From positions 41,913-105,912 of the forward strand of contig CAMRSM010000012.1 of the NCBI GenBank assembly GCA_947053345.1: a stretch of DNA of 64,000 nucleotides, read 5' to 3'. Below the pieces are notes generated by a model. That model saw nothing but the letters and a program-made list of their open reading frames with translations. It was not told the origin of the DNA and did not search any database. Source of the DNA: an uncultured Lachnospiraceae bacterium (lineage in GTDB: Bacteria; Bacillota; Clostridia; Lachnospirales; Lachnospiraceae). Position 1 is the first letter of the stretch. Every line of letters starts with the position of its first letter. Shown here one piece after another: positions 54,619 to 63,930 of the stretch. The position numbers and the translations under genes were made by a program.

Positions 54619-55170
54619 CTAGTTCTTCCCAAGACAAAACTCCCCCGCGCGAAGCCTTTCTGCAATGCACTCCGCGCTCTCCTGTACGGTCTGTAAGCTT
54701 GTGTCCACAGCATGTGCCTCAAATTCCCCAAGGTCGGCAAACATGCGCCACAGCCCGGACACAACCGCAGCATCCAGCGGAAAGCATGCCCGCTGCTCCC
54801 TTTCTGCAGCCCGCTGCACCGTAACCTGCTCGCCCGGCCGCAAGACGACATAGCGCACGTCAATCCCTTTTCCCACCATGTTTTGCCACGGCTTTAAAAA
54901 CCAGGGACCGATCACCCCGTCCACATAGACCTCATAACCGCCTTCCGCATAGCTTCTGGCACTTGCCGCAATGACCTCTGCTACGGTTTCATTCTGGTCG
55001 CCTGCCTCCTCAAGCCACGGTGCTATATAACCCCTTTTGATATACTGGTAAAAATCGTCCGTGTGAAGATGGACGGCAAGCCGGGACGGGGCGTTTTCCG
55101 TCAGTATTCTTGCGGTGCTGGTTTTTCCCGTTCCTGTCGCCCCGGAAATGATAATAATCTTATTTTCCAT
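54619..55170 (-). CDS. P-loop kinase
   Basis: A 183-residue small-molecule kinase with Walker A IIISGATGTGKTSTARIL (residues 6-23). HTDDFYQYIKRG may bind the substrate, and RPGEQVTVQRAAERE supplies lid arginines. Its fold resembles shikimate/gluconate/CPT-type kinases, but no substrate is evident. AGGAGG precedes the ATG at 55170. Upstream lies a large tandem repeat block that may serve as its leader. Confidence 0.83.
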   Translation of the reverse strand: MENKIIIISGATGTGKTSTARILTENAPSRLAVHLHTDDFYQYIKRGYIAPWLEEAGDQNETVAEVIAASARSYAEGGYEVYVDGVIGPWFLKPWQNMVGKGIDVRYVVLRPGEQVTVQRAAEREQRACFPLDAAVVSGLWRMFADLGEFEAHAVDTSLQTVQESAECIAERLRAGEFCLGKN

Positions 55171-55196
55171 ATTCTTCCTCCTATTCTCCGGCATGA

Positions 55197-55600
55197 GATC
55201 TGTCGGGATTCTGCCATATCGTTCCTGCATGATGTCCCCGGCGGATGATCACGGTTCATATAATAAACTTTCCTGCTCACGGTTGAGCTCTAGGAAATGA
55301 AATCTTATGGAATTTGTCCTCCCTCCGGTCGGACAGCAAACCGGCGCTGGTATCATATCTGTCGATATTATACCATGTCCTCCGGACATGCTTCCCTGCG
55401 GGGCATGCACATGATTTGCCGATGAAACTGTCCTCCCTTTGGTCGAACCGCAAATCAGCGCTGGTATAAGTCTGACGACATTATACCATGTCGTTCCGAC
55501 ATGGTGCCCCCGGCGGATGCACACGGTTCGCCATGGTAGATGTCCTCCTTCGTCGGACGGCGAACCGGCGCTGGTATCATATCTGTCGATATTATACCAT
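55197..55600. repeat. About 113-bp tandem repeats with conserved hairpins
   Basis: Three and a half units; the TGTCCTCC phase starts at 55315, 55429 and 55541. Each junction has a 7-bp hairpin: CATGTCC/GGACATG in one unit and CATGTCG/CGACATG in another, a compensatory C-G to G-C change. A longer GGTAT...ATACC inverted repeat is also kept. Read on the minus strand, units contain TGGTATAAT (an extended -10) and GGAGGACA (a ribosome-site-like sequence). The spans 55171-55196 and 55601-55950 show no gene. Confidence 0.8.
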
Positions 55601-55950
55601 AACAATAAAATTTTTTAATTGTATTTGCAGATATATTCAACGGATTCCTTGATTTTTTTGTTATTTTTTCTTCGGATCCCCTCCCGTATCGACATATCAA
55701 ACGCAGGCCCGCTTTTCTTTGCTGTACGGCAGAAGCTGGAAGTTCATAACTACGCTTGCCAACTTCCGCAATCCGTGATAAACTATCCGTGGTTCAATCT
55801 GCTCAGAGTTACCAATCATTGCAAGGCACTTTAAAGCCCCGCAATACAAAAGCTAATAATAATTATAAAATATTTTAAACAAATATACAAAATCTTTAAC
55901 AAATCAAAATTATAAAATACGTAATTTTGCCTATAAGGAGCATACATATC

Positions 55951-57726
55951 ATGAATACATTGCAACTTACACGTAAAAATATTCTCAGGGCGGTATGGTT
56001 TTTGTACGCTTCCATCAGCATCCTGATCTGTCTGCCGCAGTTCGATCATATGATTGCGAAGGATTTTGACTCTGTTTCCCATTACCTCCCGCTGAACGAC
56101 GGCTGGGAGGTTACTGTGAATAATACCGTTACCCGCGATGTTTCCCTGGAAGATTTTCGCTTCCGGAATATTGAGAGCAATGCACAAATTATGATGCAGC
56201 GCACCCTCCCGGAAACTTTCGGGATGGTGGAACCGGTGTTGCGCATGCACATCCGCCACACCGCCGTCGAAATTTTTATTGACGGTATATCCGTATTTTC
56301 CTATGGACTGGACCGGATATCAGAGAACAAAAGTGTCGGCAGCGGCTTCCAGTTTATCAATTTCCCAAATGACTATGCAGGAAAAACAATCCAGATCCGT
56401 TTTTATCCCTCCGAAAGCAAAGTGTTTACCAAACTCGACCCCATACGGATCTATGAATGGGAAAATGTCTACCGCGCCCTTATGACGGAAAACCGCGTCC
56501 CGTTCTTTTTCGGCACTTTTCTCGTTATTTTCGGGCTTGCCACCATCTGCATCACGGTGTTTGCCCTGGCATTTTCCACAAAATTTATCCGGCTGCTCTG
56601 CGTATCCCTGTTTGCACTCAGCATGGGCCTCTGGACGATATGCTATTACAAGACCATTCAGGTATTTTCCATCCCGCTGTACTCGGTATCCTTTTTGGAA
56701 TACCTCGGTCTCTATCTTACACCGATCGCGCTTTTCCTCTATATACGCGAGGATGTCGCCAAACTGCGCCGCAGGTTTATAAAAAAACTGTACCAGCTTC
56801 TTATGGGCGCACTGATCGTATGCGCGCCGGCAATGTTCATCCTGCACGGCCTGAATATCGCGCACCTTCCGGTTACGCTAAAGTACATGCAGTTCCTCAT
56901 TATCTGCTGCCTGCTCTATTTCATCACCATCGTGCTGATGAACCTTCTGACCGGCAGGGATCTCGGAAAAATGAGCCGCATCTTCCTTGTCGGGATGCTG
57001 ATCATCGGAGTCTGCGTCGGATATGACCTCGCCGCCTACATCCTGAACCGCTACATCGGCAATACCGCTCTCTCGCTCAAAGGGCTTTCCTCCGTCGGGA
57101 TCATGATCTTTATCTTCATCCTGATCGCATCCTTCTACATCGACCTGACAAGGAAAATGATGCAGGAAACGGAGCGCAACTCCCTCATTAAAAGCGCGTA
57201 CACGGATGAACTGACCCAGCTCCACAACCGCCGTTTCTGTATGGAATACATGCGGAAGCTGGAAACGGAAAAGGAAACCGGCTACGCCATTTTCTGTTTC
57301 GATGTCAACAACCTGAAAACGATGAACGATACCTTCGGGCACATGGTCGGCGATGTCCTGATCAAAAATGCCGCCGCCGTGATCGCGGAAACCTTTGAGG
57401 AAAACGGCATTGTCGCAAGGGTGGGCGGGGATGAGTTCATGGCCGTGCTAGGGCATTGCAGCGCGGCACAGGCCGCCGCGCTGGCGGAAAAATTCCGCAC
57501 CAATCTTGACTGGCGGAACAAGGAAACCTCGGAGGAACCGATCTCCATTGCCTGCGGCTATGCCACCGCGCCGGAAATCACGGCGCTAAAAGCTCCTGCC
57601 AAAAAGGATACCCCACGGGGCGCGGCTGCACCTCAGACCGATATCGAGAAAGTCTATCAGCTTGCGGACGACCGCATGTACGAAAACAAGAAAGCAATCA
57701 AGGCTGCAGCTGCGCCATTTCCTTAA
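55951..57726 (+). CDS. 7TMR-DISM diguanylate cyclase
   Basis: A 591-residue membrane protein. A signal anchor (residues 12-28) is followed by an extracytoplasmic jelly-roll-like domain (about 40-175), seven transmembrane segments of the 7TMR-DISM type (about 180-405) and a GGDEF domain with intact GGDEF near residue 493. It would make cyclic di-GMP in response to an external ligand. The RxxD inhibitory site is not seen. AAGGAG lies 10 nt before the ATG. The gene converges on an ABC exporter gene; its last codons lie in a small repeat. Confidence 0.9.
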   Translation: MNTLQLTRKNILRAVWFLYASISILICLPQFDHMIAKDFDSVSHYLPLNDGWEVTVNNTVTRDVSLEDFRFRNIESNAQIMMQRTLPETFGMVEPVLRMHIRHTAVEIFIDGISVFSYGLDRISENKSVGSGFQFINFPNDYAGKTIQIRFYPSESKVFTKLDPIRIYEWENVYRALMTENRVPFFFGTFLVIFGLATICITVFALAFSTKFIRLLCVSLFALSMGLWTICYYKTIQVFSIPLYSVSFLEYLGLYLTPIALFLYIREDVAKLRRRFIKKLYQLLMGALIVCAPAMFILHGLNIAHLPVTLKYMQFLIICCLLYFITIVLMNLLTGRDLGKMSRIFLVGMLIIGVCVGYDLAAYILNRYIGNTALSLKGLSSVGIMIFIFILIASFYIDLTRKMMQETERNSLIKSAYTDELTQLHNRRFCMEYMRKLETEKETGYAIFCFDVNNLKTMNDTFGHMVGDVLIKNAAAVIAETFEENGIVARVGGDEFMAVLGHCSAAQAAALAEKFRTNLDWRNKETSEEPISIACGYATAPEITALKAPAKKDTPRGAAAPQTDIEKVYQLADDRMYENKKAIKAAAAPFP

Positions 57727-57772
57727 TCTACGCCATCCGTGGAAACTACGCCACTTCCTTAAACTGCGCCAT
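57711..57772. repeat. 36-bp repeat at convergent gene ends
   Basis: TGCGCCATTTCCTTAATCTA at 57711 recurs with few changes at 57747 (TACGCCACTTCCTTAAACTG). It spans the end of the GGDEF gene and the end of the exporter gene, so the 3' end of one was probably copied into the other. Confidence 0.65.
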
Positions 57773-59524
57773 ATACAGCTCGTAGTACGCGCCCTTCTTT
57801 TCAATCAGCTCCTTCGCGCTGCCCTGCTCTACGATTCCGCCCTTGTCAATCACAAAAATCCGGTCGGCTTTCTGTATCGTGGAGAGCCGGTGCGCGATAA
57901 CAAAGGAGGTTCTTCCCGCAAGCAGCGCGTCGATACCCTTTTGCACCAGACGCTCGGTGTGCGTGTCGATGCTTGAGGTCGCCTCATCCAGAATCAGGAT
58001 TTTCGGCATGGAAAGCATGGTGCGCGCAAAGGCCAGGAGCTGGCGCTGTCCGATGGAAAGCCCTGCTCCGCGCTCTTTCAGCTCGGTATCATAACCCTTC
58101 TCCATCTTCATAATAAACTCGTGCGCGTTCACCATCTTCGCCGCTTCCATAATCTCCTCGTCCGTCGCGTCAAGCCTGCCGTAACGGATATTATCTTTTA
58201 TCGTGCCGGAAAACAGGAAATTTTCCTGCGTCATAATGCCCATCTGCTGCCGCAGGCTCTCAATTGACACCTCCCTGATATCATGCCCGTCAATATAGAC
58301 TGCACCGCCCGTCACATCGTAAAAGCGGCTGATCAGGTTGACAATCGTTGTTTTTCCCGCACCCGTAGGCCCGACCAGCGCAATCGTTTCGCCCGGACGG
58401 ATCTGAAAGCTTACATTGTCAAGTACCTGTGTATCCTTGTCATAGGCAAAGGATACATTCTTAAATTCCACCTTACCCCGCACTTCCGGAAGCTCTGCCA
58501 CGCCCTCGCGGTCGGCAATCTCCGGCTGCGTGTCAAGTATCTCAAAAATACGCTCCGCACCCGCAATGTTCGTAATCAACTGATTGTAGAAATTGCTCAG
58601 GTTCATAATCGGGTTCCAGAACATTGATATATAGGTTCCGAACGCCATCAGTGTTCCGACCGGAGCCACCTGCGCGCCGAGCATTTTCACGCCGACATAG
58701 TACATGCACAGCGTCCCGAGCCCCCAGCAGAAATCTACCACAGGTCCGAATGCATCCGCAAAGCGGCAGGCATTCACAAAGGAACCGCAATGCTCGGAAA
58801 GCAGCTCATCAAAGGTTTCCTCCGTTTCGTCCTCCGCGGAAAAACTCTGAATTACGCGCATCCCCGACACATCCTCATGGATAAAGGCATTCAGGTTCGA
58901 ACTTTTCTTGCGGTGAATCTGCCAGCGCGCATGGGATTTCGTCTGCACAATCAGCACGCCGATAATCATCAGCGGCAACGAGCTCATCGCCGCCAGCGCG
59001 AGTTTCCAGTTTTTTACAGCCATAATCAGGACAACCGCACAGACAGTTATAAAGTCCGGAATCAGGGTGGTCACGCTGTTGGAGAGCACATCCTTTAAAG
59101 AATTTACGTCCCCGATAATGCGCGCGAGGATTTTCCCGGTCGGGCGGCTGTCAAAAAACGAAAAACTCAATGTCTGGATATGCTCATAGAGTTCATTTCG
59201 GATTTTCACAAGCACATCATTCGACATTCTCGCCATCAGGTACATGCGCAGCTTGATTAACAAAATCATCGCGACATTCATAACAAGCGCCGCCGCGCCG
59301 AGCTTTAAAAGCCCTTCGATATCATTATTCTTGATATTTACATTGATTGCGCGCTCGATAATCAGCGGGTTAATCAGGCTGATTCCCACCGTAAGGAGCA
59401 TAATGAAAATAACAAACGCAATCATTTTTCTGTACGACAGCAGGTAGCGGAACAGACGCAGAAGCGTCACGGTTTTTCCTGCCGTTTTTAAAGTTTCGTC
59501 CTCGCGGACGGTATTCACTGCCAT
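57746..59524 (-). CDS. ABC exporter half-transporter with catalytic NBD
   Basis: A 592-residue TMD-NBD half-transporter. Six helices occupy about residues 20-320. Walker A is GPTGAGKTT, the signature LSIGQRQ, and Walker B ILILDEAT with the catalytic Glu. It pairs with the next gene; together they resemble BmrCD/TmrAB-type heterodimeric multidrug exporters. The ATG at 59524 follows GAGG; the frame stays open 62 codons further upstream without a good site. The substrate is unknown. Confidence 0.9.
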   Translation of the reverse strand: MAVNTVREDETLKTAGKTVTLLRLFRYLLSYRKMIAFVIFIMLLTVGISLINPLIIERAINVNIKNNDIEGLLKLGAAALVMNVAMILLIKLRMYLMARMSNDVLVKIRNELYEHIQTLSFSFFDSRPTGKILARIIGDVNSLKDVLSNSVTTLIPDFITVCAVVLIMAVKNWKLALAAMSSLPLMIIGVLIVQTKSHARWQIHRKKSSNLNAFIHEDVSGMRVIQSFSAEDETEETFDELLSEHCGSFVNACRFADAFGPVVDFCWGLGTLCMYYVGVKMLGAQVAPVGTLMAFGTYISMFWNPIMNLSNFYNQLITNIAGAERIFEILDTQPEIADREGVAELPEVRGKVEFKNVSFAYDKDTQVLDNVSFQIRPGETIALVGPTGAGKTTIVNLISRFYDVTGGAVYIDGHDIREVSIESLRQQMGIMTQENFLFSGTIKDNIRYGRLDATDEEIMEAAKMVNAHEFIMKMEKGYDTELKERGAGLSIGQRQLLAFARTMLSMPKILILDEATSSIDTHTERLVQKGIDALLAGRTSFVIAHRLSTIQKADRIFVIDKGGIVEQGSAKELIEKKGAYYELYMAQFKEVA

Positions 59525-59735
59525 AATAACCTCGTTTCCGCAGGAATGTGGAAAACCTTCTTCCATTTTCCTGCCTATATTTCTACAAAAATCCATCTTT
59601 AATCCTATGCAAAAGTTAGCATCCGGACAAATTTTAAAGTCAGCATGGGAGGATGCCTTCTCAAGGAACTTACACTCTTTCTGATGTAAAAAGATTCCCT
59701 GAAAAACCAAGGGCAGTTCTTATTTCCTCCGCTTA

Positions 59736-61475
59736 TCACGCCCCCTGCACATTTAACTGTGCGAGCGTTTCCCCGTACTGCGCCATATAAGTGTCATAGT
59801 ACAGCCCCTTTATCTCAAGCAGCTCCTCGTGCGTTCCGCGCTCCGCAATGCCGCCGTCCTGCAGCACAATAATCTCATCCGCATGGCGGACGGCTGAAAT
59901 CCGGTGGGCAATAACGATTTTGGTCGTACCCTCAAACCCGAGCAGATTCTCCTGAATCTGATGCTCGGTTTCCATATCAAGCGCCGAAGTGGAATCATCG
60001 AGCACAAGGATTGGGGACTTTTTGGCGAATGCGCGCGCCATACTGATGCGCTGCTTCTGCCCGCCGGACAAACCGACCCCGCGCTCCCCGATCTGCGTTT
60101 CGTACTGCTCTTCCATATTCTCAATAAAATCCTTCGCCTGCGCGCGCTCCAGCGCCCTCCGGACAAGGTCATTGTGCGTGCTCGCACGCTTTCCGAGCTT
60201 TACGTTGGAATTGATTGTGTCGGAGAACAGAAAAACATCCTGCATCACCGGGGAAATGCTTTTGCGAAGCTGGCGCAGCGTCAGGTCGCGGATCGGAACA
60301 CCGTCGAGCCTTATTTCACCCTCCCCCACATCGTAAAAGCGCTGCAGGAGCGTGATGATCGAGGATTTCCCGGAACCGGTCGCCCCCATAATACCGATGG
60401 TTTTGCCCGCCGGCAGGTCAAAGGAAATATCCTTTAAGATTTCCTTGCCATCCAGACCAAACGATACATGGTCGAAGGTCACGCGCCCCGAAACCTCTGG
60501 AAGTACCACCGGGTCTTCCTTTTCTATAATCGTCGTCTTCTCGTTGTAAATCTTTTTCAGCTTCTTATTTGAAGCAACCGCAGAGGCAAACGAGTTTGAC
60601 AGCCAGCCGAGCATTTCCATCGGCCAGATAATATTGTTCGCATACTCCGTAAAGGCGGCAAGCTCGCCGAGCGAAATCTCCCCCTGAATCTTTAGGTAGC
60701 CGCCATAAATAATAACAAAAATCGGCAGCAGCCTTGTAATAAACTGCACCAGCGGCTGATAGCGGATAAATACTTTGCTCTGGCGCATGTTCAGCTCGTA
60801 GTAGCGCTTGTTGTGGGAGAGGAATTTCGTGATTTCGTGCTTTTCCCTCGCAAACGCCTTGACCGTGCGCACTCCCGCCAGATTTTCCTGCGCCACGGTA
60901 TTTAATTTCGCATTCTCGTCCGAAATCTCCTCGTAAACCTTGTCGAGCTTTTTCTCCATCAGAATCGCGAGCAGCGCCACAAACGGCATCATAATAAGCG
61001 GCATAACCGCCAGCTTCACACTGATATGGAGCATGCAGTAAATAACGATGACCGTGTGGAAGATCACCTCCAAAATCAGCATGCCAATAAAGCCGACCGC
61101 GCTCCAGATATTGTCGATATCATCTTTGACGCGCGACATCAGCTCTCCCGTATTGGTATTATCAAAATAGTTGATCGAGAGTTTCTGGATATGGCGGAAC
61201 AGGTTCCGGCGCATATTCATGCCGATCTTCGCCCCGACATAATCAAAAGTAAACTCTTTTGTGTATCCGAATACACAACGCCCCAGACCGATCAAAAAAA
61301 TCGTAAGCAAAAGCGGCATCAATAGATCGACCGCGCCCTCCCCGATCACATCGTCCACAATCCGTCTGGTTACCTGCGGCGCAAGCATATCCAGTCCGAC
61401 CTGCAGCAAAAGGCACACAATCGCGAACAAATAGGCGTACCAATAGTGCAGAATATAGCTTGACAGCTTCTTCAT
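59736..61475 (-). CDS. ABC exporter half-transporter with degenerate NBD
   Basis: A 579-residue half-transporter. Walker A GATGSGKSS, signature LSGGQKQ, and Walker B ILVLDDST, where Asp replaces the catalytic Glu. That substitution marks the degenerate partner in heterodimeric exporters such as BmrC. It lies upstream of its catalytic partner on the same strand, giving an operon. GGAGG precedes the ATG. Confidence 0.92.
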   Translation of the reverse strand: MKKLSSYILHYWYAYLFAIVCLLLQVGLDMLAPQVTRRIVDDVIGEGAVDLLMPLLLTIFLIGLGRCVFGYTKEFTFDYVGAKIGMNMRRNLFRHIQKLSINYFDNTNTGELMSRVKDDIDNIWSAVGFIGMLILEVIFHTVIVIYCMLHISVKLAVMPLIMMPFVALLAILMEKKLDKVYEEISDENAKLNTVAQENLAGVRTVKAFAREKHEITKFLSHNKRYYELNMRQSKVFIRYQPLVQFITRLLPIFVIIYGGYLKIQGEISLGELAAFTEYANNIIWPMEMLGWLSNSFASAVASNKKLKKIYNEKTTIIEKEDPVVLPEVSGRVTFDHVSFGLDGKEILKDISFDLPAGKTIGIMGATGSGKSSIITLLQRFYDVGEGEIRLDGVPIRDLTLRQLRKSISPVMQDVFLFSDTINSNVKLGKRASTHNDLVRRALERAQAKDFIENMEEQYETQIGERGVGLSGGQKQRISMARAFAKKSPILVLDDSTSALDMETEHQIQENLLGFEGTTKIVIAHRISAVRHADEIIVLQDGGIAERGTHEELLEIKGLYYDTYMAQYGETLAQLNVQGA

Positions 61476-61843
61476 AACCTTCCTCCGATATTCTTAATTC
61501 TTTTTTTCCGTCAGAAATAAAAACAAAAAACCATTCGGTTCATTCCTCCTATTTCTGCGCTTAGCAGCATGATGCGGAGCTTATTCCCCATCCGTCACAT
61601 ACAACATAAGGCTGACTTTTCTTACCACGATTTTTTATTCCGGAAATCCTGACACAGCCCCCACAGGCAGGGCGGTTCTGATTTCTCCGGCAGGCCGCTG
61701 CAGCGCGCCGGAGTTTTAGAATCTGCCGTACACTTTCCTTCGAAAAGCGGAACGTTTTATTGCTGACGGTGTGCGCCATTCCTGATCCCGCGCGCATACA
61801 AACCGAATCGGCGCTTATCGTTGCGCCCGTCCCTGTGTACAGC
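61476..61843 (-). other. Gap between small-gene terminator and exporter operon
   Basis: This 368-bp gap contains an open minus-strand frame (61561 to about 61845) ending YVVCDGWGISSASCC, but it would need a TTG start with no ribosome site, so I do not call a gene. A promoter for the exporter is expected here, but I see no consensus one. Confidence 0.5.
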
Positions 61844-61871
61844 AAAAAGCCGTGGTAAGATTACCACGGCT
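61844..61871 (-). terminator. Rho-independent terminator of the 45-codon gene
   Basis: A perfect 11-bp stem AGCCGTGGTAA/TTACCACGGCT with a 2-nt central spacer, followed on the minus strand by five T. It begins 24 bp after the stop codon of the small gene. Confidence 0.9.
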
Positions 61872-61895
61872 TCATAAAAGACAATACAAGATCTA

Positions 61896-62033
61896 TTATG
61901 AAAACATGAGTCCGGTAACCTTACATGATCCTTCTGCACCAAGTACAGATACATACTTATCAAATCCAAACCCCGAGATCAATGTTGATCCACAGAATCC
62001 GAAACTTGCAAACAGCACTGTAAATCTCATCAT
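61896..62033 (-). CDS. Strongly expressed 45-residue peptide
   Basis: A short gene between two transporter operons. It starts MMRFTVLFASFGFCGSTLIS and ends GSCKVTGLMFS, with two Cys (14, 37). It is hydrophobic and Gly/Phe-rich, so a membrane or exported peptide is plausible. AAAGGAGGT lies 7 nt before the ATG, a perfect promoter drives it and a terminator ends it, giving a transcript of about 265 nt. The opposite strand is also open but has no ribosome site. A noncoding RNA role is an alternative. The family is not recognised. Confidence 0.6.
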   Translation of the reverse strand: MMRFTVLFASFGFCGSTLISGFGFDKYVSVLGAEGSCKVTGLMFS

Positions 62034-62114
62034 GTAGGCTACCTCCTTTCTCCTGCTACGACAGGACGTGCGATCCTGCCATAACTGTTAAATCCATCCT
62101 TAAGTGACAATTGC

Positions 62115-62143
62115 ATTATACGCCGGCAGAAAGAGGATGTCAA
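62115..62143 (-). promoter_or_regulatory. Perfect consensus sigma-A promoter
   Basis: TTGACA (62138-62143) and TATAAT (62115-62120) are spaced exactly 17 bp on the minus strand. Transcription would start near 62108 with about 75 nt of leader before the small gene. The leader can form CAGGA/TCCTG pairing. Confidence 0.85.
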
Positions 62144-62167
62144 GAAAAAGTTTGGGAAATTCTTAAA

Positions 62168-63253
62168 TCAATACTCACAAATATCTGCCTTTAACATCTG
62201 CCGCGATCTTGTGACCATCAGCGGCAGAACCACCGCCAGATTGCACAGCAACGCGCCAAAGAATGCCAGTGGGTGGAAATACCTCAGATATTTCCCCGCC
62301 GGATAAAGCGCGAGTTGGTTGAACAGATAGAGCGCCAAAAAGAAAATCCCGCCTCCGGCAGTGACCGCGATCCCGTCCATGCAGAGCAGTTCCTTTACAA
62401 TCTTTCCGACAATCTCCTTTTTCGGTACGCCGACCGCACGGTATACGGCAAACTCAAAATGCCTGCGCTGGTACATCCCGACAAATGCCGCGTTTACCGT
62501 CACCGCCATGATCACCGCAAGCAATATGATGATAAAGGTGTAAATGACGTTGAAGGGTTCCGTCTGGTCGTTGATATACTTCTCGAAATCATTGTGAATA
62601 GAGATATTATACTTTTCTTTCCGGCTATGTGCGAATTCGTAAATCTCACTGCCTGTTACGCCCTCCTTGCTGATCAGCAGGGCATTCAGCATATAATCTT
62701 CCTCATCGGTAATAAAATATAAAAGATAGCCGTCTTCCTTCGTCGTTGCGTCCAGTGTAAATTCCCGGAGAATATTCTCATCGAAATCTTTGTCCACTTT
62801 ATCCCCAATCCCAATACCGATATTTTTCGCAAAACGTTCGCTCATCACCATACTTCCCGACTTCAGGTTTTCAAAATCACAAACAATCCCCATCGCATCA
62901 CAGTAGGTTTTAAAATCCTGTACCGAAAGGAAGGTCAAACTGGACTGACCGTTCTCAAATCCCATAATGCTGTTCCAGTTAAAAGCATTGTACGAGCCGT
63001 TTTTTATGACAGTTGCCTTTCCGCTTTCCTCAACTTCTTCCAGAAAGCGCGCAAAACTCTCCTCATCGCCCGCAATGTCATTTACTTTTACCATCCTCCG
63101 GTAATACGCGATCGGAAGTTCCCAGTTATCGCGCGGGTTCGTCACATAAAGCCCGCCGAGATATGCCACATAGCCCAAAAAGAGCATAAACATAAGCAGG
63201 ATACAGCGCGTTTTATTCTCCCTGATAAAATACATTGCCGAAAATGGTTTCAT
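62168..63253 (-). CDS. FtsX/MacB-type ABC permease
   Basis: A 361-residue permease with the one-plus-three helix topology of FtsX/MacB proteins: one N-terminal helix (about 17-36), a large extracytoplasmic domain, then three helices (about 230-345). GVPKKEIVGKIVKELL is the coupling helix region after TM2. It pairs with the ATPase encoded upstream, whose stop overlaps its start (ATGA). These systems move peptides or sense antimicrobials; the substrate is unknown. Confidence 0.88.
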   Translation of the reverse strand: MKPFSAMYFIRENKTRCILLMFMLFLGYVAYLGGLYVTNPRDNWELPIAYYRRMVKVNDIAGDEESFARFLEEVEESGKATVIKNGSYNAFNWNSIMGFENGQSSLTFLSVQDFKTYCDAMGIVCDFENLKSGSMVMSERFAKNIGIGIGDKVDKDFDENILREFTLDATTKEDGYLLYFITDEEDYMLNALLISKEGVTGSEIYEFAHSRKEKYNISIHNDFEKYINDQTEPFNVIYTFIIILLAVIMAVTVNAAFVGMYQRRHFEFAVYRAVGVPKKEIVGKIVKELLCMDGIAVTAGGGIFFLALYLFNQLALYPAGKYLRYFHPLAFFGALLCNLAVVLPLMVTRSRQMLKADICEY

Positions 63254-63930
63254 AAATCCTCCTCCCCGCCATTAACCGCACTGATCTTCCCGTCCCACAT
63301 CTCGATCACGCTGTCCGCCCCGTCCAGAATGGAGCGGTCGTGGGTTATGATCAACACAAGGTTTTTCTTTGCATAATCTTTTAAGATATCCATGACCGCA
63401 AACGCATTTTCATGGTCTAGTGCGGCGGTCGGCTCATCGGCAAACAGCACGCGCGGACTGTTGATCATCGCCCTTGCGATCGCTGTCCTCTGGCGCTGTC
63501 CGCCGGAGAGTTTCGCCGGGCGCTTGCCAAATTCCCGCTCCCCAAGGCCAAAGCTTAAAAGCAGCTCTTTTGCCCGCTGCGTGATGTCTTTCCCTCCCTT
63601 CGCCGCCGCGACGGTCACATTGTCAAGCGCCGACATATAAGGCACAAGGAAATGTCCCTGGAACACAAAGCCAAACTCTTTCCGGCGCAGGTTTTCGCGC
63701 TCGGCATCTTTTAATTTTGTCAGGTTTTTCCCGTTATATAAAATCTCACCGTCGGTTGGCTTTTTGAGGGTGGAGAGGCAATACATCAGGGTGGATTTCC
63801 CGGAGCCGGACGGCCCGATGATTCCGACCAGCCCTGTATCCGGCAATGTGAGGTTAAAACCGCCAAGAGCGTAAATTTTTTCTGTCTTTTCCATGTCATA
63901 GATCATGGTAATATTTTTAATATCAAACAT
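63250..63930 (-). CDS. MacB/LolD-family ABC ATPase
   Basis: A 226-residue nucleotide-binding protein with Walker A GPSGSGKST, Q-loop FVFQGHFLVP, signature LSGGQRQR and Walker B VLFADEPTAALD. The ATG at 63930 is preferred, as TAGGAG is 9 nt before it; the ATG at 63939 abuts it. It is the ATPase for the FtsX-type permease. The operon start lies near the window end, so upstream control is not visible. Confidence 0.92.
   Translation of the reverse strand: MFDIKNITMIYDMEKTEKIYALGGFNLTLPDTGLVGIIGPSGSGKSTLMYCLSTLKKPTDGEILYNGKNLTKLKDAERENLRRKEFGFVFQGHFLVPYMSALDNVTVAAAKGGKDITQRAKELLLSFGLGEREFGKRPAKLSGGQRQRTAIARAMINSPRVLFADEPTAALDHENAFAVMDILKDYAKKNLVLIITHDRSILDGADSVIEMWDGKISAVNGGEEDL

Noticed and set aside
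55249..55605. A 118-codon frame across the 113-bp repeats
   Set aside because: Unit lengths of 112 and 114 bp shift the frame between copies, so protein selection is unlikely; structure is the better explanation.
61561..61845. Cys-rich 94-codon frame as a RiPP precursor
   Set aside because: It needs a TTG start inside the terminator T run, lacks a ribosome site and has no adjacent modification enzyme.
61844..62143. 6S or SRP RNA gene
   Set aside because: Length would fit, but I could not see the conserved SRP apical loop or a long 6S-type hairpin with central bubble, while the ribosome site and frame favour coding.
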